A stretch of DNA of 10,446 nucleotides, taken from NCBI GenBank assembly GCA_030036975.1, contig JASHSE010000496.1, positions 1-10,446 on the forward strand, written 5' to 3'. A model generated the notes under the pieces. That model saw only the letters and a list, made by a program, of their open reading frames with translations, had not been told where the DNA came from and searched no databases. Of this stretch, positions 1-4,266 are shown piece after piece (the first letter of the stretch is position 1; each line of letters opens with the position of its first letter). Made by a program: the position numbers and the translations under genes. This DNA is from Xanthobacteraceae bacterium. Lineage in GTDB: Bacteria; Pseudomonadota; Alphaproteobacteria; Rhizobiales; Xanthobacteraceae.

Positions 1-83
1 TTAGCTGGTACCGCGCGCGCTGATGCGCCGAGCGCCCGCGTGTTCGGGAGTTGAAGCGGCAGCGTCGCTTCCAGCGGCGCTTC

Positions 84-1079
84 TTACCTTGACGGCGGGT
101 CCACAAAGCGTCCGTCGCCATCCACCCATGTTCCCGCCCCGTAGCGCGTCGGCTCGGCGGCTGGGGGCTGGATCATCTGACCGTCGCCGTCACGCCAGGT
201 GTCGGCTTGCGGTGGCGGAGGCGGTCCGTCGTTCGCGGCCCGATAAGAGGCGGGAGGCGCAATCGTCTCGCCGTCGCCATCGATCCAGGTCGCCGACTTT
301 GCCGCTGCCGGGGCATCAGCCGCATTCACGATAGGCACAGGCGATCTCGGCGGACTGATCAATTGTCCGTCGCCGTCGCGCCATGTCCCGCTGCTCGCGG
401 GCGTCTCGCCGCCATCGTGCGCGGAAGCGACGGGAGCGCTCGATCCAGCTTCGGAAGCGCTTGCCGGGCGGGGTCGTCTCCGCGGCGTACCGCGGCGGTC
501 CGCCGGCCGCCGTGGAGTGGCTTTATTCGTCAAAATTTGCGGCGGGCTTTCCTGTCGTCCGTCGCGGGACGGCAGCGCCAGCATGGTTTGGCGCTGATCC
601 TTTTTGAAGGTGGCCGTGCGGGCGTCGAGGTCGCGCAGGATCCATCCCGCGACCCCTTGCCCGACCTGAAGACGAACAACCTTCCTGGTCGCGCTGTCGA
701 GGAAAACGCCGATATGCTCGTTGCCGCCGATCACGGTGCCGACGAGGGTGAGCTGCAATTGTTCAGGCACAACGGGCGCCGCGCGCGGTCGCGGCGGCGG
801 CGGCGCCACGATGGCCTGCGCCGGCGGCCGCCGCGAGGGAGAAAACAGCGGCCGCTCGCGCGTGAATGATAGCGATTCCAGAGGAATCGCCCATAATGGA
901 TTCGCCGTTTGCGGTCCGCGCTCGCTGCTCGGGCGGGGTTTGACCCCGGTGTTGACGAACGGCGTGAGCCTGGTGTCCATCAGCCCGCGCTGCACCGGCG
1001 CTGTTGCAGCCCAAGCGCAAGGCGGCAACCAGCCTATCGCAAGAATGCCGGAAATGGATCGCAGCATCCGATATCGCAT
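84..1079 (-). CDS. GspC/GspN-like type II secretion protein with C-terminal WxDGDG repeats
   Basis: 331 residues. Residues 1-24 look like a signal peptide or short membrane anchor (hydrophobic run, possible cleavage after CAWA). Residues 60-85 carry NPLWAIPLESLSFTRERPLF followed by SPSRRPP, typical of alphaproteobacterial GspC/GspN-type proteins. Residues 104-170 (QLQLTLVGTVIGG, GVFLD, VRLQVGQGVAGW) match the homology region of GspC, the inner-membrane component that contacts the GspD secretin in the periplasm. The part after about 170 is low-complexity, rich in Pro, Arg, Ala and Ser, with no visible PDZ domain. It holds four W-x-D-G-D-G-x4-P-P motifs starting near residues 232, 264, 294 and 317. 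The ATG at 1079 is the first start in frame. The upstream gene on the same strand is a thioredoxin, 196 bp away. A secretin gene would be expected left of the window, but positions 1-83 show no start. The family call is from motifs only. Confidence 0.7.
   Translation of the reverse strand: MRYRMLRSISGILAIGWLPPCAWAATAPVQRGLMDTRLTPFVNTGVKPRPSSERGPQTANPLWAIPLESLSFTRERPLFSPSRRPPAQAIVAPPPPRPRAAPVVPEQLQLTLVGTVIGGNEHIGVFLDSATRKVVRLQVGQGVAGWILRDLDARTATFKKDQRQTMLALPSRDGRQESPPQILTNKATPRRPADRRGTPRRRPRPASASEAGSSAPVASAHDGGETPASSGTWRDGDGQLISPPRSPVPIVNAADAPAAAKSATWIDGDGETIAPPASYRAANDGPPPPPQADTWRDGDGQMIQPPAAEPTRYGAGTWVDGDGRFVDPPSR
87..386 (-). repeat. Four-copy WxDGDG-PP peptide repeat in the secretion protein tail
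   Basis: Within the C-terminal tail of the GspC-like gene, the motif T-W-[RIV]-D-G-D-G-x4-P-P occurs four times (TWRDGDGQLISPP, TWIDGDGETIAPP, TWRDGDGQMIQPP, TWVDGDGRFVDPP). Start-to-start spacings are 32, 30 and 23 residues, with Pro/Ala-rich linkers. The last copy forms the C-terminus. In the DNA each copy shows as a conserved CCGTCGCC core on the plus strand. The D-G-D-G core resembles calcium-loop motifs, but ion binding is only an inference. Confidence 0.85.
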
Positions 1080-1275
1080 GGTCTCACGCCTGCCTAATTT
1101 CCGCGGCTTAAGTTGGACGTACTTTAATCTAGCGGAGGTAGAAGGGCTACCCTTTTCTTCGCGTGAACCTTGTCAACGTGCAGCACACCGGGCTGCCGCT
1201 TGTGAGGGCAAGATCGATGCTTTGCAACGCCAGCACAGGCGGCAGCGGATTCGTCCTTGTATGCCCTAACGGTGC
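1080..1275 (-). promoter_or_regulatory. Upstream region of the GspC-like gene, possible promoter
   Basis: This is the 196-bp gap between the thioredoxin stop and the GspC-like start, both on the minus strand. A perfect TTGACA lies on the minus strand at 1176-1171, but 16 to 18 bases further there is only a poor -10 (AGGGTA/GGGTAG). An AT-richer patch lies nearer the gene (1118-1135). A promoter for the GspC-like gene is plausible because of the gap size. The exact elements are weak. Confidence 0.25.
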
Positions 1276-1896
1276 TCAGTTGGTGTGGGGACCGGCGCGG
1301 GCGCCGCGATCGCCGGCTTCCAGATAATGCGCCAGCCGCGACAGCATCGCGTGGCCGTCCCATTCGGCGGGGCCGATGACGCGGCCTAGTTCACGTCCTT
1401 GCGCGTCGATTAGCAGTGTCGTCGGCATGCCGACGGCGTTGATGGCGTAAATGGCGTTTGCCGATTTGTCGACGTAGATGCGGAGCGACTTCACCCCAAG
1501 CTCGCGATAGAAGCGCGCGACAGCGTCGCGGCCGCGGTGATCGATCGACAACGGCACAACGGTGAATCCCGGTCCTCCCAGTTTTGCTTGCAAGCGATCG
1601 AGCGCGGGCATTTCCTTGCGGCACGGCACGCACCAAGTTGCCCAGAGGTTGAGCAGCACCATGCGTCCGTGAAAGTCCGCAAGCGTCAGCGGCGCATCGT
1701 CGCCGTTGGTGAAACTCAGCGGTGCCACCGGGCGCGGCGTCTGCAAGGCGATGAAGGGCGGCCCGTCAGATGGACTCGGCGACGCCAATGGACCGCTGCC
1801 GACGGATGGAAATATTGCCGCACGCCACGCGATCAGCACCGCAACGATTGCGGCCGTGGGCGCGGCGCTCAGGCTAGCTATCGTGCGAACGCGCAT
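1276..1896 (-). CDS. TlpA-family membrane-anchored periplasmic thioredoxin
   Basis: 206 residues when started at the ATG at 1896. The open frame reaches back to 2019, but that extension is Cys/Phe/Lys-rich and covers the divergent control region, so the internal Met is preferred. Residues 5-30 form one hydrophobic N-terminal anchor or signal (TAAIVAVLIAW). The thioredoxin fold spans about 55-195, with the active site WATWCVPC (Cys89, Cys92) and the cis-proline loop GMPTT (Pro158). This is the TlpA/ResA/CcmG class, which reduces disulfides of exported proteins such as cytochrome-maturation or copper-site proteins. The substrate cannot be read from the sequence. The gene is divergent from the bufferin operon, so a role in its thiol or copper chemistry is possible but inferred. 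The Shine-Dalgarno sequence is weak (GAGGCG about 18 nt upstream). Confidence 0.85.
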   Translation of the reverse strand: MRVRTIASLSAAPTAAIVAVLIAWRAAIFPSVGSGPLASPSPSDGPPFIALQTPRPVAPLSFTNGDDAPLTLADFHGRMVLLNLWATWCVPCRKEMPALDRLQAKLGGPGFTVVPLSIDHRGRDAVARFYRELGVKSLRIYVDKSANAIYAINAVGMPTTLLIDAQGRELGRVIGPAEWDGHAMLSRLAHYLEAGDRGARAGPHTN

Positions 1897-1917
1897 GACG
1901 GAACCGTTTGCGGCGCC

Positions 1918-1945
1918 TCTGAGTTGAGGACGCTTCTGAGTTGAG
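1918..1945. repeat. 11-bp direct repeat TCTGAGTTGAG, two copies
   Basis: TCTGAGTTGAG occurs exactly at 1918-1928 and 1935-1945, start-to-start distance 17 bp. It lies just upstream of the thioredoxin start and beside the 1955-1968 dyad. It could be a regulator half-site pair or a small duplication. Confidence 0.6.
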
Positions 1946-1954
1946 AAAATACTA

Positions 1955-1968
1955 GCGAAAGTTTTCGC
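1955..1968. promoter_or_regulatory. Perfect dyad GCGAAAGTTTTCGC, candidate operator
   Basis: Two 6-bp arms (GCGAAA / TTTCGC) flank a 2-bp centre, a typical size for a dimeric repressor site. It sits 59 bp upstream of the thioredoxin start and 83 bp upstream of bufA, within the only intergenic region serving both. The binding protein is unknown and no regulator gene is seen nearby. Confidence 0.4.
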
Positions 1969-2050
1969 GTGCGGGTAACATCGTACAAAGGGGCGCACTC
2001 CCGTGTCAAACCAAACCAAGAATTCTTACGGGAAACGCAGTTAGAGGACC

Positions 2051-2374
2051 ATGAAAACCATGAAAACAGTGTGTGGTACGACAGCTCTGTCGGCTGCCAT
2101 CGGTCTTGCGCTGGCGCTGCAAGGTTCGCCGAGCCGGGCCGCCATGCAGGACGACCCGGCGATGCGGGCAATGATGAACTTCATCAAGAAGAAGATGGAG
2201 AGAGAGCACCTCGAAATGTGCTACGGCATCAATGTTGTGGGCAAAAACGATTGCGGCACTGCGACGCATTCGTGCCACGGCATGGCCAAGCAGGCGCGCG
2301 ATCCGGCATCGTTCGTTCTGGTGCCGACCGGACTTTGCACGCGCATCGCGGGCGGCAGTCTGGAGCCGCACTGA
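2051..2374 (+). CDS. bufA: Bufferin precursor peptide (DUF2282), BufA-like
   Basis: 107 residues. Residues 1-30 form a Sec signal peptide (hydrophobic ALSAAIGLALAL, cleavage likely after SRA). The mature part carries the DUF2282 pattern: EMCYGINVVGKNDC (Cys57, Cys68), THSCHG (Cys75) and GLCTRIAGGSLEP (Cys96). Four core Cys residues are the bufferin hallmark. In the characterised Caulobacter system some of them are converted by BufB to thiooxazoles and the peptide then binds copper in the periplasm. Cys8 lies in the signal peptide. Two starts are possible, Met1 (2051) and Met4 (2060), because CCATGAAAA is tandemly duplicated. AGAGGA at 2043-2048 is only 2 nt from the first ATG and 11 nt from the second. 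bufB starts about 17 nt after the stop. Confidence 0.88.
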   Translation: MKTMKTVCGTTALSAAIGLALALQGSPSRAAMQDDPAMRAMMNFIKKKMEREHLEMCYGINVVGKNDCGTATHSCHGMAKQARDPASFVLVPTGLCTRIAGGSLEPH

Positions 2375-2391
2375 CAGCCGCGGGTCCAACC

Positions 2392-3282
2392 GTGTCCTCC
2401 GTTTGCGTGTCGAGCGCTCGCGTGCAAGGGGCGATACCTGCACTGCCGGGCATCGGACTTCGCTTCCCGCATCACCGGGCGGTCATCGCGCAGCGCCCGC
2501 GCGTGGCCTGGTTCGAAGTCCACAGCGAAAACTACGTGGGTGGCGGCGCCGCTATTCGCGATCTTGAAACGATCCGCCGCGATTATCCGGTGTCGCTCCA
2601 CGGCGTCGGACTGTCGCTTGGCGGCGCCGATGGCCTCGATGCCGCGCATCTTGGTCGCATCGTCCGTTTGGCCGAGCGCATCGAGCCTGGCCTGGTCTCC
2701 GAGCATCTGAGTTGGAGCATCAGTGAGGGCCATTATCTCGGCGACCTGTTGCCGCTGCCGCTCACCGAGGAGGCGCTCGATGTCGTCTGCAACAACGTCG
2801 ACCACTTTCAAGAGGCGATGCGCTGCCGGATTCTGCTCGAAAACCCGTCGAACTATTTGCAGTACCGCTATTCGACCGTCCCCGAGAGCGAGTTTCTCAG
2901 TACGGTCGCGCAACGCACCGGGTGCGGCATCCTGTGCGATGTCAACAACATCTTCGTCAATGCCGCCAATCACGGCTGGGACGCGCAGGCTTATCTGGAC
3001 GCTTTGCCGCCGGACGACGTCAAAGAGCTGCATCTAGCCGGTCATGCCGTCAAGTCGCTGAGCAACGGCGCCGTCATTCTCATCGACGATCATGGCTCGC
3101 AGGTCGATGCGGCGGTGTGGAATTTGCTCGGCAAAGCCGTGCAGCGCTTCGGGCCGCTGCCGACATTGATCGAATGGGATACCAATATTCCGCCGCTGCA
3201 GGCGTTGCTGGAGCAGGCGAACCGCGCTGCCGTCATTCTGGCGCAACCGCACCGGGCTTTGGCGCATGCCGACATTGCGTGA
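2392..3282 (+). CDS. bufB: DUF692/MNIO multinuclear iron peptide-modifying enzyme, BufB-like
   Basis: About 296 residues. This is the TIM-barrel DUF692 (MNIO) family related to MbnB, which uses two or three irons and oxygen to modify Cys residues of a precursor peptide in the cytoplasm. Motifs in order, numbered from the GTG at 2392: LPGIGLRF (18), FEVHSENY (41-48), SLHGVGLSLGG (His70), SEHLSW (Glu104, His105), LLENPSNY (Glu150, Asn151), CDVNNIFVNAANH (Asp183, Asn186, His194), ELHLAGH (Glu212, His214, His218), DDHG (Asp233, His234) and IEWDTNIPPL (Glu261). These fit the family's metal-ligand pattern, and none of the expected acidic or His positions seems lost. The frame is open back to 1969 over bufA, but the domain begins near 2440. 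No ATG exists there, so a GTG at 2392 (GCGGG upstream), 2407 or 2422 must be used. It overlaps bufC by 17 bp. Its substrate should be the upstream BufA. Confidence 0.9.
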   Translation: MSSVCVSSARVQGAIPALPGIGLRFPHHRAVIAQRPRVAWFEVHSENYVGGGAAIRDLETIRRDYPVSLHGVGLSLGGADGLDAAHLGRIVRLAERIEPGLVSEHLSWSISEGHYLGDLLPLPLTEEALDVVCNNVDHFQEAMRCRILLENPSNYLQYRYSTVPESEFLSTVAQRTGCGILCDVNNIFVNAANHGWDAQAYLDALPPDDVKELHLAGHAVKSLSNGAVILIDDHGSQVDAAVWNLLGKAVQRFGPLPTLIEWDTNIPPLQALLEQANRAAVILAQPHRALAHADIA

Positions 3283-4045
3283 CATCCAGCGCGACGTTGC
3301 ACGCAGCCTTCTTATGCCAGGCGACGGCGCGGCCCTTGCTCATATCGCCGATGATGTCATCGATACTGCCGAGCGGTTCGATATCTATCGCAACAACGTC
3401 GCGATTACGCTCATTGGGGCGCTGCGCCTCGCCTACCCGGCCGTCGACAAGCTGGTCGGATCGGATTTTTTCGATGGTGCCGCGCGGGCATTCGTCGCGC
3501 GATACCCGCCGCGCAGCGCGTGCCTCGACGATTACGGCGACGAATTCCCCGACTTTCTCGCCGCCTTTCCCGCGGCGGCCGCGCTCGCCTATCTGGCCGA
3601 TGTGGCGCGGCTTGAATGGACGGTGAATATGGCGCTCCATGCGCCCGATACGCCGGCGCTGCGGCCCGATGCACTGACCGATCTTGCCGCCGGCGAACAC
3701 GGCCGCGTGCGCTTTGTGCCGCATCCGTCCGTCCGTCTGTTGCCCGTCCGCCATCCGGCCGACGCGATCTGGCGCGCCGTCCTCGACGGCGACGCGGCGG
3801 CGCTCGGCAGCATCGCCATGACGATCGAGCCGAGCTGGCTCATTGTGCAGCGTCAGGCGTCAGGCATCGTCGTTGCGCGCCTTGACGAAGACGAGGCAAC
3901 CTGGAGTAACCTTTTGTTTTCTGGCGCCGCGCTGGGCGAAATCATGCCGGACGAGGAGAGCGCGCGCTTTGTTGCGCTGCTTGCCGATCACCTCGCCGGC
4001 GGCCGCTTTGCCGGATTTGATGTTGTGTCTGGGGACGGCGTTTGA
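3266..4045 (+). CDS. bufC: DUF2063 bufferin partner protein, BufC-like
   Basis: 259 residues. The N-terminal part (3-120) has the DUF2063/HvfC-BufC pattern: LRDIQRDVARSLL, RFDIYRNNVAITLIGALRLAYP, VDKLVGSDFF, ARAFVARYPP, CLDDYGDEFPDFLA, YLADVARLEW. The C-terminal part (about 150-255) is the smaller beta-rich domain of these proteins. The older 'putative DNA-binding' label of the family is not supported by anything seen. In MNIO systems this protein serves as the partner of the oxidase, helping recognise or present the precursor. The ATG at 3266 lies inside the end of bufB (17-bp overlap, different frame), so translation is probably coupled. No signal peptide or membrane segment is visible. It is the last recognisable gene of the cassette. 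Confidence 0.88.
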   Translation: MPTLRDIQRDVARSLLMPGDGAALAHIADDVIDTAERFDIYRNNVAITLIGALRLAYPAVDKLVGSDFFDGAARAFVARYPPRSACLDDYGDEFPDFLAAFPAAAALAYLADVARLEWTVNMALHAPDTPALRPDALTDLAAGEHGRVRFVPHPSVRLLPVRHPADAIWRAVLDGDAAALGSIAMTIEPSWLIVQRQASGIVVARLDEDEATWSNLLFSGAALGEIMPDEESARFVALLADHLAGGRFAGFDVVSGDGV

Positions 4046-4120
4046 GATGGCGGGGTGAGCGGCAAGCACCTCACTCAGCACGGCCCGCATGCCCAGTCAC
4101 CGGCAGAAAGGTGTCGCTGA

Positions 4121-4213
4121 CGCTTTCGTCCCTACGCGGCGAACGACCCGCACGGACCGGACGAACAAATCGCCCAGATAGCTGCTTCGCTCGTCGAGTT
4201 CGGGTTCGTCAGC
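4121..4213 (+). pseudogene. Decayed fragment of a ParB/DNA-methylase-type domain
   Basis: One frame from 4121 reads RFRPYAANDPHGPDEQ followed by IAQIAASLVEFGFVS. This closely resembles the start of ParB-like/sulfiredoxin-fold domains found in phage-type DNA methylases ('...PYARNARTHSDEQ' 'IAQIAASIxEFGF...'). A stop lies just before it (4118-4120). A possible continuation of the same domain upstream (VSLTLSSL, 4111-4134) is in another frame, and after EFGFVS the similarity ends. With no start, a frameshift and only about 30 matching codons, it is a remnant. It sits in the 220-bp gap between bufC and the TPR gene, suggesting past mobile or prophage DNA. Nothing else is seen in that gap. Confidence 0.55.
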
Positions 4214-4266
4214 CGCCAAGACCTTCGCGGCACGCCAAGTATCGCAAATTATCCCTTCGAGCAGGC

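Larger units (their letters stand above)
1897..2050. promoter_or_regulatory. Divergent control region between thioredoxin and bufABC
   Basis: This region separates two divergent transcription units and must hold both promoters. Visible structure: an 11-bp direct repeat near the thioredoxin side (1918-1928, 1935-1945); a perfect dyad GCGAAAGTTTTCGC at 1955-1968; and a GTAACA hexamer at 1975-1980, which resembles the -35 of ECF SigF-type promoters known to drive some bufferin operons. No CGAA-like -10 is found at the usual 16-17 bp, so that reading is weak. A sigma-70 alternative (TTTTCG, 16 bp, TACAAA) is also poor. Confidence 0.4.

Noticed and set aside
1..83. Possible end or start of a secretin gene left of the GspC-like gene
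   Set aside because: On the minus strand there is no ATG, and the only open stretch ends in TAA at 1-3 without recognisable protein. Nothing can be supported.
721..1269. 182-residue plus-strand frame over the GspC-like start and the following gap
   Set aside because: Antisense to the GspC-like gene in its first two thirds, with no ribosome binding site and no recognisable motif.
1897..2019. 41-residue N-terminal extension of the thioredoxin
   Set aside because: It covers the divergent control region and places sequence before a normal N-terminal anchor; the Met at 1896 fits the family better.
1969..2391. N-terminal extension of BufB over bufA
   Set aside because: Out-of-frame reading of the signal peptide and Cys region of BufA; no MNIO protein has such an extension, and bufA is clearly the coding frame.
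4055..4074. Hairpin GTGAG/CTCAC after bufC as a terminator
   Set aside because: Only 5 bp of stem, a 10-nt loop and no T-tract.
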